Shown: in pieces, positions 24,014-30,973 of the stretch
Position numbering within the stretch: the first letter of the stretch is position 1
How the letters are laid out: each line of letters starts with the position of its first letter
NCBI GenBank assembly: GCA_030429935.1
Contig: JAUIGH010000002.1
Span: 1-45,858 of the forward strand
Length of the DNA stretch: 45,858 bases
Reading direction: 5' to 3'
From: a bacterium
GTDB taxonomy: Bacteria; Patescibacteriota; Saccharimonadia; Saccharimonadales; Saccharimonadaceae
The notes under the pieces: generated by a model
The model's input: the letters and a program-made list of their open reading frames with translations, nothing else
Databases searched by the model: none
Told to the model about the DNA's origin: nothing
Program-made: the position numbers and the translations under genes

Positions 24014-24958
24014 ATGGCAAAGCTCGGAGCAAACTCAACGACGCAACACGCGTGGTTAAGTCAGACGAAACTGTATGGATTTGAATTATTTATGGCGGCG
24101 TTCGGCCTGACGGTCGCTGCAATCGTGATCGATTACGGATTGTTTGCGTTTTTCAACTATCTGATGAGTGAAGGCAGCGCCGAGGGTTACATCGGTGAAG
24201 GCTCGTTGGTGATCGTAGCGGCGATGGTGATTTGGTTGCCGTTGGCGTTGTTATTCTACCTGCGTTCACGGGGCGAACAGGTGAGAAATGCCAAGCGTAC
24301 CAGCTCGACATTACATAAAGTAATGATATCGATATTGCTGTTCGTCAATATTCTATTGGCGGCTGGAGCGGCATTTGCGGCAGTGTATAGTTTGTTCCAA
24401 ATCGCAATCGGTGCCGACATGACACCGGGCGAGATGTTGATGCGTGTGACAGTTCCGGCGCTATTGATGGCATTGCTGCACGCGTGGGTGTGCTTTGCTT
24501 TTTCGAGTGTCAGATTCGCTGGTCGCCGTGTGTTCGCGATGAGTTTCCTGGGAATCGGCGTTGTCGTCATGGCCGCGCTATTACTAGTGTCGTTTGGTAC
24601 CGTGCGAGCTACAGCGATGGACGATCATCGTGAAGATGATTTACGGATGATCAGTGATGCGATTCGCGATGACTATCGTGCCTCGCGTGAGTTGCCATTA
24701 AGTTTGACCGATCTCGATTTTGAGGCTGATGATCTACGGTTCGATGTCGATGACTATTACTACGACCGACAAAGTTTGGGTCGGTACGAACTATGCGCTG
24801 ATTTTGCGGCCGATACCAGCGACGATTACACGCGGTATGATGTAGAAGAGTACAGTACGTACGGTGATTTTTCATCGCATCGCGAAGGACGACAATGTTT
24901 CAAATTGCGAGCCAACAGTTATTCGACCTACGATTACGGCGACCGAATCGATAGTTAG
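24014..24958 (+). CDS. Membrane protein with soluble C-terminal domain, DUF5671-like
   Basis: 314 aa. Five hydrophobic segments (about residues 22-50, 63-82, 102-128, 142-160 and 168-190) are followed by an acidic, Tyr/Asp-rich soluble domain of about 110 residues. The membrane part resembles the DUF5671 group, by recollection only. The start of the soluble part (DLRMISDAIRDDYRASRELPLSLTDL) looks like the first helix of type IV pilin-like proteins, where a short peptide is followed by LPxSLxDL. It also holds two cysteines that could pair outside the cell. Strong Shine-Dalgarno. Function unknown. Confidence 0.75.
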   Translation: MAKLGANSTTQHAWLSQTKLYGFELFMAAFGLTVAAIVIDYGLFAFFNYLMSEGSAEGYIGEGSLVIVAAMVIWLPLALLFYLRSRGEQVRNAKRTSSTLHKVMISILLFVNILLAAGAAFAAVYSLFQIAIGADMTPGEMLMRVTVPALLMALLHAWVCFAFSSVRFAGRRVFAMSFLGIGVVVMAALLLVSFGTVRATAMDDHREDDLRMISDAIRDDYRASRELPLSLTDLDFEADDLRFDVDDYYYDRQSLGRYELCADFAADTSDDYTRYDVEEYSTYGDFSSHREGRQCFKLRANSYSTYDYGDRIDS

Positions 24959-24969
24959 TCGAAAAAATC

Positions 24970-24987
24970 GCAAATATTTGCTACTCT
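24970..24987 (+). promoter_or_regulatory. gatC -10 (TGCTACTCT) overlapping a 12-bp palindrome
   Basis: TACTCT at 24982-24987, preceded by TGC, ends 8 nt before the gatC ATG. The perfect palindrome GCAAATATTTGC (24970-24981) touches the extended -10. It could be a protein-binding site or chance in an AT-rich spacer. Confidence 0.4.
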
Positions 24988-24995
24988 AGAAGTAG

Positions 24996-25286
24996 ATGGT
25001 ACAGATAACGACAAACGCAGTGCGCGACTTGGCGCAACTATCAGCCTTGGCGCTTGACGATGATGAGCTCGCGGCGTTAACAGATGATATCGAACATATC
25101 CTCACTTATATCAATAAGCTCGACGAATTGGACACCAGCGAAGTTCCGTCGAGTTATCAAGTCGGTGGCTTGCAAAATCAGTACCGCGACGACGTCGTGC
25201 AGCCACATACTGTGACGACCGAACAGCTGCTGAATCTGGCGCCAGAGCGAAGCGCGACGACGATAAAGGTTCCGAAAGTACTGTAG
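24996..25286 (+). CDS. gatC: Asp/Glu-tRNA amidotransferase subunit C
   Basis: Small GatC subunit, 96 aa, which wraps around GatA and stabilises the GatCAB complex. Typical features: the N-terminal helix with LAQLSALALDDDELAALTDDI, the linker LDELDTSEV, and the C-terminal RDDVVQPHTVTTEQLLNLAPE. Predicted leaderless first gene of gatC-gatA-(139-aa gene)-gatB. The stop abuts the gatA ATG. Confidence 0.92.
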   Translation: MVQITTNAVRDLAQLSALALDDDELAALTDDIEHILTYINKLDELDTSEVPSSYQVGGLQNQYRDDVVQPHTVTTEQLLNLAPERSATTIKVPKVL

Positions 25287-26693
25287 ATGGCTGACCAAAT
25301 TGCAAGTATCGTTCAAAATGTAGCCAATGGCTCAAAAACGGCTCGTCAGTACGTCCTAGAGCGCATCGAGCGGGCGCGTAGCTCCGAATCGTATAACGCA
25401 CTATTGTCACTGACCGAAGAGCGTGCGCTGGAACGAGCTGACATGATCGATACCAAAATCGTCGACGGCGAAGCGGCTGGTCGCTTAGCTGGTGTGCCGT
25501 TCGTCGTTAAAGACAATTTCTTGGCATATGGTGCGCCGACAACTGCGGCGTCAAAGTTGCTCGAAAACTTCGATGCACCACTGCAAGCCACGGCTGTCGA
25601 GCGACTCGAAGCCGAGGGTGCAATCTGTATCGGTAAAGCCAATCTCGACGCTTTTGCGCACGGTGGCAGCACCGAAAACTCAGCCTATGGTGTCACCAAA
25701 AATGCTCACGACCAGACGCGAGTAGCAGGTGGCTCGTCGGGTGGGTCGGCGGTGGTGACAGCGCTCGACGTAGTGTCGTTTGCGCTTGGCACCGATACAG
25801 GCGGTTCCATTCGACAGCCAGCGGCCTTCAATGGCGTCTATGGCATCAAGCCAACCTATGGCGCCGTCAGCCGCTATGGCGTCGTGGCGATGGCGAGCAG
25901 TACCGACACGATTGGTTGCTTTGCTAGTTCACCGCGAGATGTCGAGACCGTCATGCAGGTTATGGCTGGTCGCGATGAGCGCGACATGACGACGATTGAT
26001 GCGGTGTATAGCAACAAGCCGCGTCCAGTCAAAAAAATTGGTGTTATCAAACAAACCATGACAGACGATGTCGCGCCGTCGATACGAGCTGCAGTCGAAG
26101 CGCAATGTGACGCATGGCGTCAAGCTGGCTGTCAGGTTGACATGGTTGATCTGCCGATGCTCGAATACAGCTTGGCGATGTATTACATCATCGTGCCAGC
26201 CGAGATCAGCAGTAATCTGGCGCGCTACGATGGTATCCGCTATGGACGTCGCGCTGAGCAGGCAGCAACGTTAGCTGAACTATATGGCCGGACGCGCGAC
26301 CAGGGGTTTGTGACTGAAAACAAGCGTCGCATTATGATCGGTAGCTATGTCTTGTCGAGTGGATTTTTTGACGCCTATTACAGCCAGGCGCAGCGTGCTC
26401 GCACCATGCTGATTCGTGAATTCGAAGCCTTGTTTGCCGAGTACGATATGCTGATCAGCCCGACGACGCCAACGACTGCTTTTGCGATCGGTGAAAACAC
26501 CGACGATCCGGTCAAGATGTATTTGTCTGATATCATGACCGTGCCAGCCAGCCTGGCTGGCATCCCGGCGCTCAATGTGCCGATCGGTCACGATGATGCC
26601 GGCTTGCCAATAGGCTTGCAGTTGATTGGTCGCTACGGTGATGACATGACGCTGCTCAGCCAGGCACGTGGCATGATGGAGGCTACACGATGA
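25287..26693 (+). CDS. gatA: Asp/Glu-tRNA amidotransferase subunit A
   Basis: Amidase-signature subunit that frees ammonia from glutamine and passes it to GatB for conversion of Glu-tRNA(Gln) or Asp-tRNA(Asn), 468 aa. The Ser-cisSer-Lys triad is visible: K75 (VVKDNF), the Ser pair at 150-151 in GGSSGGSA, and S174 in TGGSIRQPA. Full length. It overlaps the next gene by 4 bases (ATGA). Use of this complex implies that the cell lacks GlnRS or AsnRS. Confidence 0.96.
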   Translation: MADQIASIVQNVANGSKTARQYVLERIERARSSESYNALLSLTEERALERADMIDTKIVDGEAAGRLAGVPFVVKDNFLAYGAPTTAASKLLENFDAPLQATAVERLEAEGAICIGKANLDAFAHGGSTENSAYGVTKNAHDQTRVAGGSSGGSAVVTALDVVSFALGTDTGGSIRQPAAFNGVYGIKPTYGAVSRYGVVAMASSTDTIGCFASSPRDVETVMQVMAGRDERDMTTIDAVYSNKPRPVKKIGVIKQTMTDDVAPSIRAAVEAQCDAWRQAGCQVDMVDLPMLEYSLAMYYIIVPAEISSNLARYDGIRYGRRAEQAATLAELYGRTRDQGFVTENKRRIMIGSYVLSSGFFDAYYSQAQRARTMLIREFEALFAEYDMLISPTTPTTAFAIGENTDDPVKMYLSDIMTVPASLAGIPALNVPIGHDDAGLPIGLQLIGRYGDDMTLLSQARGMMEATR

Positions 26694-27109
26694 GTTGGCA
26701 GCTTGGCATTTTGCTACTAGCAATTTTGATTATCGGTGCCGCCGTGCTGGTGGTCATCACCGTTACCGGACGCACCGGCAAAAATCTCGACGTCGCCAAA
26801 TACCAGCGACGCTGGCTCGAGATCGAATCGAGCCTGAAACGCGATGAGCCAGCCACGCACATCACAACCATACTCAGTGCGGACAAGCTCGTCGATATGG
26901 CTCTGCGCGAGCGTGGATTCAAAGGTGAAACAATGGGCGAACGCATGAAATCAGCTAACGCTGAATGGAAAAATGCCGATCATGTATGGGGCGCACACAA
27001 AGTCCGCAACAAACTCGCACACGAACCTGATGCACATGTCACTTATGAGATAGCAGCGCGCTCATTGGTAGCATTCAAACAAGCGTTGCGTGATCTGGGG
27101 GCGTTTTAG
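26690..27109 (+). CDS. Membrane-anchored HEPN-like protein inside the gat operon
   Basis: 139 aa. One N-terminal helix (about residues 5-26) is followed by a mostly helical cytoplasmic domain. Near the end is VRNKLAHEPD, an R-x4-H motif (R106, H111) in the context typical of HEPN domains, where it forms the RNase active site or its remnant. It is encoded between gatA (4-base overlap) and gatB (1 base gap), so it is certainly co-expressed with the tRNA amidotransferase. The role is unknown; a membrane tether or an RNA-cleaving or RNA-binding partner of GatCAB are possibilities. The HEPN call rests on one motif and helical content. Confidence 0.7.
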   Translation: MSWQLGILLLAILIIGAAVLVVITVTGRTGKNLDVAKYQRRWLEIESSLKRDEPATHITTILSADKLVDMALRERGFKGETMGERMKSANAEWKNADHVWGAHKVRNKLAHEPDAHVTYEIAARSLVAFKQALRDLGAF

Positions 27110-27110
27110 A

Positions 27111-28544
27111 ATGTCAAATGTATACGATCAGTATGAGATGACGATAGGTATCGAGTGCCACGTGCAGCTGGCGACACAGACCAAGCTATTTAGCCCGGCT
27201 GATAATGATTCACGTGACGCCGAGCCAAACAGCAAAACTCATCCTATTGATTTTGGCTTGCCGGGTATGTTGCCGATGCTCAACCGTGAAGCAATTCGTC
27301 TGGCGGCGCGAGCTGGCAAAGCGCTGAATGCCGATATCGCCCACGAAAGCCGCTTTGACCGAAAACACTATTTTTATCCGGACTTGCCCAAAGGTTACCA
27401 AACCACGCAGATGTATCAGCCAATCATACTAGCTGGGCATGTCGATGCGCCGCTCGATGGTGGTTCGACTGTCAAGGTTCGCATCCATCACGCGCACCTC
27501 GAAGAAGACGCCGGCAAACTAACGCATCACGGTGAGTATAGTTTGATTGATCTCAATCGCGCTGGAACGCCGCTGATCGAGATTGTATCTGAGCCTGACA
27601 TGCACAGTCCTGCCGAAGCACGCGCTTACGCGACAGAATTGTATCGATTGATGACGTACGCAGGTGTCACGCACGGCGATTTGTACCATGGCAATATGCG
27701 CTTTGATGTCAATTTGTCAGTTGCCAAAAAAGATGCTGGTGAGCTCGGCACCCGCTGTGAAGTTAAAAACCTGAACTCATTCCGCTCGGTAGAAAAAGCC
27801 GCTGAGTATGAGTTCATGCGGCAGGTTGATGCGATCGAAGCCGGCGAGACGATCGTCCAAGAAACACGTGGTTGGAGCGACGACACAGGGAAAACAACCA
27901 CTCAGCGCAGCAAAGAAGACGCTCAGGATTATCGTTACATGCCTGATCCGGATATTCCGCCTGTCGTATTGAGCGACGAAGATATCAATGAGTTACAGAT
28001 TGGTTTACCGAAATTACCACACGAGTATCGGTCTGAGCTACGTGAACTTGGTGTCGATACTTCGGTCGTCAATACTGTGTTAGCGCAGCAGCTCTATGCT
28101 GAGCTGGTATCGCATGTCCAAGAACGCGAAGCCGCTGCGGCTAAGCGCGTCGCCAACTGGATTGCCAGTAAGCTCGATGTGCGCGACGAAGATGACGTGC
28201 GCAGCGTGGCTGATGTAAACGATTTACTGGAACTATCGGCCATGGTCGATGCCTCTGAGTTATCGTCAAACGCCGCGAGCGAATTGTTCAACGACCTGAT
28301 GGCTGGAGCAGCAGAACCGCGGAGATTAGCCGAGCAAAAGAACTTACTACAAGTCAGCGATGAAAGCGCGATTGCTGCCATCGTCGATGCGGTATTGGCT
28401 GATCCGGCGTCGAGTAAAGCTATCGAAGACATCCGGTCGGGCAACGAAAAAGCCATCGGCTACCTGGTCGGTCAGGTCATGAAACAATCCGAAGGTCAGG
28501 CAAACCCAGGCATGGCGCAAACGTTAATCCGAGAGAGGCTGTAA
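27111..28544 (+). CDS. gatB: Asp/Glu-tRNA amidotransferase subunit B
   Basis: ATP-dependent kinase/transamidase subunit, 477 aa from the ATG at 27111; the frame opens 21 bases earlier but that would overlap the 139-aa gene. IGIECHVQLATQTKLF at the N-terminus, RFDRKHYFYPDLPKGYQTTQ, DLNRAGTPLIEIVSEPD and EVKNLNSFRSVEKA mark GatB, and the C-terminal tRNA-binding tail (YqeY-like) ends in NPGMAQTLIRERL. Its TAA stop shares one base with the ATG of the Nudix gene. Confidence 0.96.
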   Translation: MSNVYDQYEMTIGIECHVQLATQTKLFSPADNDSRDAEPNSKTHPIDFGLPGMLPMLNREAIRLAARAGKALNADIAHESRFDRKHYFYPDLPKGYQTTQMYQPIILAGHVDAPLDGGSTVKVRIHHAHLEEDAGKLTHHGEYSLIDLNRAGTPLIEIVSEPDMHSPAEARAYATELYRLMTYAGVTHGDLYHGNMRFDVNLSVAKKDAGELGTRCEVKNLNSFRSVEKAAEYEFMRQVDAIEAGETIVQETRGWSDDTGKTTTQRSKEDAQDYRYMPDPDIPPVVLSDEDINELQIGLPKLPHEYRSELRELGVDTSVVNTVLAQQLYAELVSHVQEREAAAAKRVANWIASKLDVRDEDDVRSVADVNDLLELSAMVDASELSSNAASELFNDLMAGAAEPRRLAEQKNLLQVSDESAIAAIVDAVLADPASSKAIEDIRSGNEKAIGYLVGQVMKQSEGQANPGMAQTLIRERL

Positions 28545-29092
28545 TGGTCACGCCGTGGCAACGTTTGGAAGACCTCGAGGTTGTCGATGCTGGCTATCAA
28601 AAAATTGTTCGCAAGCAGTTTCGGCGCAATAGTGGTGAAATAAAAATCGCTGACGTAGCTTCTCCAGACGGTGTCGAGGCAGCGTTTGTTATCGCATTGA
28701 CTCCAGATAGAAGAGTGATTTTGGCGCGTCAATTTAGATGCGGCCCCGAGCGTGTGCTCGACGAGTTGCCTGGCGGTTTAGTCGACCCAGGTGAAGCCTT
28801 AGAGCAAGCAGCACTTCGCGAATTACGCGAAGAGGTGAATTACACATCTCACAACGTGACGTATTTGGGTAAAGCATACTCTGGGGCCTGGGAAAATCTG
28901 ACGATGCATTATTTTCTCGCACTCGATTGCTATCCAGATGCTACCGGAAATTCAGATGCAGATGAAGAAATCGAAGTCGTACACGCGACTATCGCTGAAC
29001 TGATAGAAAATGCCCGCAGCGCAAACATGGTTGATATTCAGGCTGTATTTTTCGCATACGATAAACTCAAAGAATTGGAGGCAAACGCATGA
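28544..29092 (+). CDS. Nudix hydrolase, ADP-ribose pyrophosphatase-like
   Basis: 182 aa. The Nudix box is in GGLVDPGEALEQAALRELRE and continues EEVNY; it fits Gx5Ex7REUxEExGU except that the last Gly is Asn. The preceding beta sheet with VILARQFRCGPERVLDELPGG resembles ADP-ribose/GDP-sugar pyrophosphatases of the NudF type. It sits between gatB and galU with overlapping codons on both sides. Pairing with GalU suggests a role in nucleotide-sugar turnover. The DNA of this gene and galU is more AT-rich than gatAB. Confidence 0.88.
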   Translation: MVTPWQRLEDLEVVDAGYQKIVRKQFRRNSGEIKIADVASPDGVEAAFVIALTPDRRVILARQFRCGPERVLDELPGGLVDPGEALEQAALRELREEVNYTSHNVTYLGKAYSGAWENLTMHYFLALDCYPDATGNSDADEEIEVVHATIAELIENARSANMVDIQAVFFAYDKLKELEANA

Positions 29093-29973
29093 GATTACCA
29101 ACTAAAGCTATTATTCCAGCTGCCGGACTCGGCACGCGGTTTTTACCGCAGACAAAGGCTATGCCGAAAGAAATGCTACCGATCATCGATAAACCAATTA
29201 TTCAATACGTAGTGGAGGAGCTTGTTGAAGCGGGCATCAAGGACATAATAATTGTTGGCAGTAGCAACAAGCGAGCTATTGAGGATCATTTCGATCTACC
29301 GAATGAAGATTTGTTGAGTAATCTTCGCGCCGGGGGAGATAAAAAGAAGCCCTATATCGACATGGTAAACGACATTGCAGGCATTGCGAATTTTGTATAC
29401 GTTCGCCAAAAAGGCCCCTACGGGAATGCAGCTCCGCTATTGTCGGCAGCACATTTGATCGCTGACGAACCATTCATCTATACATGGGCTGATGACTTTA
29501 TAACGCCTGAAGCCAACGCTACACGCCAAATGATAGAGACGTATCAACAACATAATGGTGGAGTTTTCGCATGTACGCGAGCTCAAAACGATGAAGATTA
29601 CGATCGCTACGGTTTTGCTGCTGGGAAAAATGTGGACGACTCGATTATGAGGATGGAGCGTATCGTGGAAAAGCCTGGTAAGGAAGCTGCACCATCAGAG
29701 TTGGCGAGTGTCTCGCAGTACTTGCTTCCTGCGGAGTTGATGCGACACATCGAGAATGGGGTGAAGGACCACAGAGGAGGCGAGTTCACATTCCAACCAT
29801 TTGTTCAGAAAATGATTGACGAGGGCTCCCCTTTTTATGCAAAAGAAATCGAAGACGGTAAATTTTATGACACGGGTAATCCGCTAGACTATATAAAGAC
29901 CATGGTCGATTTCGGATTAAAGCACGAAAAATACGGCGACGAATTTGCAAACTACCTCAAGACTAGAGTATAG
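29089..29973 (+). CDS. galU: UTP-glucose-1-phosphate uridylyltransferase
   Basis: Makes UDP-glucose for cell-surface glycans, 294 aa. AAGLGTRFLPQTKAMPKEMLP is the nucleotide- and glucose-phosphate-binding start (G-x-G-T-R and Lys); VEKPGKEAAPSELASVSQYLL and GGEFTFQPFVQKM follow. ATGA overlap with the Nudix gene and a TTGGAGG Shine-Dalgarno. A TATAGT at 29969-29974 over its stop codon could be a -10 for the following small-protein genes. Confidence 0.95.
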   Translation: MRLPTKAIIPAAGLGTRFLPQTKAMPKEMLPIIDKPIIQYVVEELVEAGIKDIIIVGSSNKRAIEDHFDLPNEDLLSNLRAGGDKKKPYIDMVNDIAGIANFVYVRQKGPYGNAAPLLSAAHLIADEPFIYTWADDFITPEANATRQMIETYQQHNGGVFACTRAQNDEDYDRYGFAAGKNVDDSIMRMERIVEKPGKEAAPSELASVSQYLLPAELMRHIENGVKDHRGGEFTFQPFVQKMIDEGSPFYAKEIEDGKFYDTGNPLDYIKTMVDFGLKHEKYGDEFANYLKTRV

Positions 29974-30035
29974 TGGATGTAGAGGTCGCAAGACTTCGCT
30001 CATCAATAATTTAAACATACGAAAAGGGGTGAGAC

Positions 30036-30275
30036 ATGGAATGGGCACAAGTGCTCGTCATCATCCTGTCGGTATTTTTGGCGCTGTTCCTGCTGCTGTC
30101 GATCGTCTTGGTCGTGCTGTTGATAAAAATCACCAGGCAGATCAAGTCAGTCACCTCGTCAGCTGAGCGGACGGCTCAAAAAGCGGAAACCATGGTTGCC
30201 AACTTATCGGCTGCCACATCACCGACAGTCGTTGCAAAAGTCGTCTCGACGTTTGTGAAAAATTTTAAGAAATAA
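30036..30275 (+). CDS. Small single-pass membrane protein
   Basis: 79 aa, one long hydrophobic helix (about residues 4-32), then a basic and Ser/Thr/Ala-rich tail with coiled-coil character (SSAERTAQKAETMVANL). AAAAGGGGTGAG gives a good Shine-Dalgarno. 15 bases before the YtxH-like gene, so the two form a unit; such pairs are commonly linked to envelope stress. No known family assigned. Confidence 0.7.
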   Translation: MEWAQVLVIILSVFLALFLLLSIVLVVLLIKITRQIKSVTSSAERTAQKAETMVANLSAATSPTVVAKVVSTFVKNFKK

Positions 30276-30290
30276 GGAGACTATACGAAT

Positions 30291-30572
30291 ATGTCAAAAG
30301 GAAAATTTGCACTCGGAGCACTCATTGGCGCAGCAGCCGGCGTTGTTGCAGGTGTACTCACTGCACCAAAGTCAGGCAAGGAAACGCGCGCTGACATCAA
30401 GAACAAGGCAAACGAACTGAAGTCAGAAGCCTCAGTCCAGGCTGAAAAAGCCAAAGCGCAGGCTGATAAAGTAGTCAAAAACGCAAAATCAACAGCTGAA
30501 AACTACAAAGGTCGCGCCACTCGAGCTATGGAAAGCGCCAAAAAAGAGTTCAAAGACGAAACCAAGAAATAG
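30291..30572 (+). CDS. YtxH-like protein
   Basis: 93 aa. FALGALIGAAAGVVAGVLTAPKSGKETR is the glycine-rich helix and the APKSGKETR turn typical of YtxH (general-stress, gas-vesicle-protein-like) proteins. The rest is a Lys/Ala/Glu-rich amphipathic helix (residues 35-93), likely a coiled coil. AAGGAG Shine-Dalgarno. An intrinsic terminator follows 21 bases after the stop. Confidence 0.85.
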   Translation: MSKGKFALGALIGAAAGVVAGVLTAPKSGKETRADIKNKANELKSEASVQAEKAKAQADKVVKNAKSTAENYKGRATRAMESAKKEFKDETKK

Positions 30573-30593
30573 TTTGTCTCATCGAACTACTAC

Positions 30594-30623
30594 AATGACC
30601 CTAGGGAAACCCGGGGTCATTTT
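30594..30623 (+). terminator. Intrinsic terminator after the YtxH-like gene
   Basis: An 8-bp AATGACCC/GGGTCATT stem (30594-30601 with 30614-30621), enclosing a second GGG/CCC pairing and ending in TTTT. The -10 of the next gene starts one base later, so one transcript ends where the next begins. Confidence 0.8.
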
Positions 30624-30625
30624 GT

Positions 30626-30631
30626 TATACT
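30626..30631 (+). promoter_or_regulatory. Extended -10 (TGTTATACT) of the gene at 30638
   Basis: TATACT preceded by TGT, ending 6 nt before the ATG. No Shine-Dalgarno. Predicted leaderless. Confidence 0.7.
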
Positions 30632-30637
30632 AGTGCT

Positions 30638-30925
30638 ATGAAGAAAGTTGCCAAAAAAGTCGTCGACACTGCCAAAGCCAAACGTGAGCAATCGGCGCGC
30701 TATCGTCTACTCGAAGAATTATTTAACGACTTTAACCGATCACGCAGTGAAGTCTATCGTCTGAACTTTATCCGCGGCATCATCTTTGGACTTGGCAGCG
30801 CGCTGGGTGGCACGGTTGTGATTGCGCTGATTGTCTGGTTGCTGAGCTTGTTCACTGACATTTTTCCGTTTTTTAGCGGCCTGTCCGAAGCGGTCGACAG
30901 AGCTGTCCAGGTCGACGCCGAGTAG
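30638..30925 (+). CDS. Small membrane protein, DUF5665-like
   Basis: 95 aa. A basic N-terminal helix (KKVAKKVVDTAKAKREQ) is followed by LEELFNDFNRSRSEVYRLNFIRGIIFGLG and one hydrophobic helix (about residues 47-70). The segment NFIRGIIFGLGSALGGTVV resembles the DUF5665 family of small bacterial membrane proteins (from memory, unchecked). Function unknown. Own terminator-flanked promoter, 48 bases before dnaE. Confidence 0.75.
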   Translation: MKKVAKKVVDTAKAKREQSARYRLLEELFNDFNRSRSEVYRLNFIRGIIFGLGSALGGTVVIALIVWLLSLFTDIFPFFSGLSEAVDRAVQVDAE

Positions 30926-30957
30926 ATTTTACGACAGACAAGCGTGGGCGGATTCGC

Positions 30958-30963
30958 TATACT
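30958..30963 (+). promoter_or_regulatory. -10 box of dnaE (TATACT)
   Basis: GCTATACT ends 10 nt before the ATG at 30974, leaving a predicted leader of about 3-4 nt. No Shine-Dalgarno. Confidence 0.6.
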
Positions 30964-30973
30964 AGGTGATGAT

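Noticed and set aside
24958-24996. GCAAATATTTGC as part of a terminator
   Set aside because: AT-rich 12-bp palindrome without a loop or T-run; it fits better as a promoter-adjacent site.
29974-30035. Possible small RNA or tRNA between galU and the 79-aa gene
   Set aside because: No cloverleaf or strong hairpin could be drawn; the stretch appears to be a leader ending in a Shine-Dalgarno.
30944-30973. Upstream GTG start for dnaE
   Set aside because: The extra ten codons cover the -10 box TATACT; the ATG at 30974 leads directly into the PHP domain.
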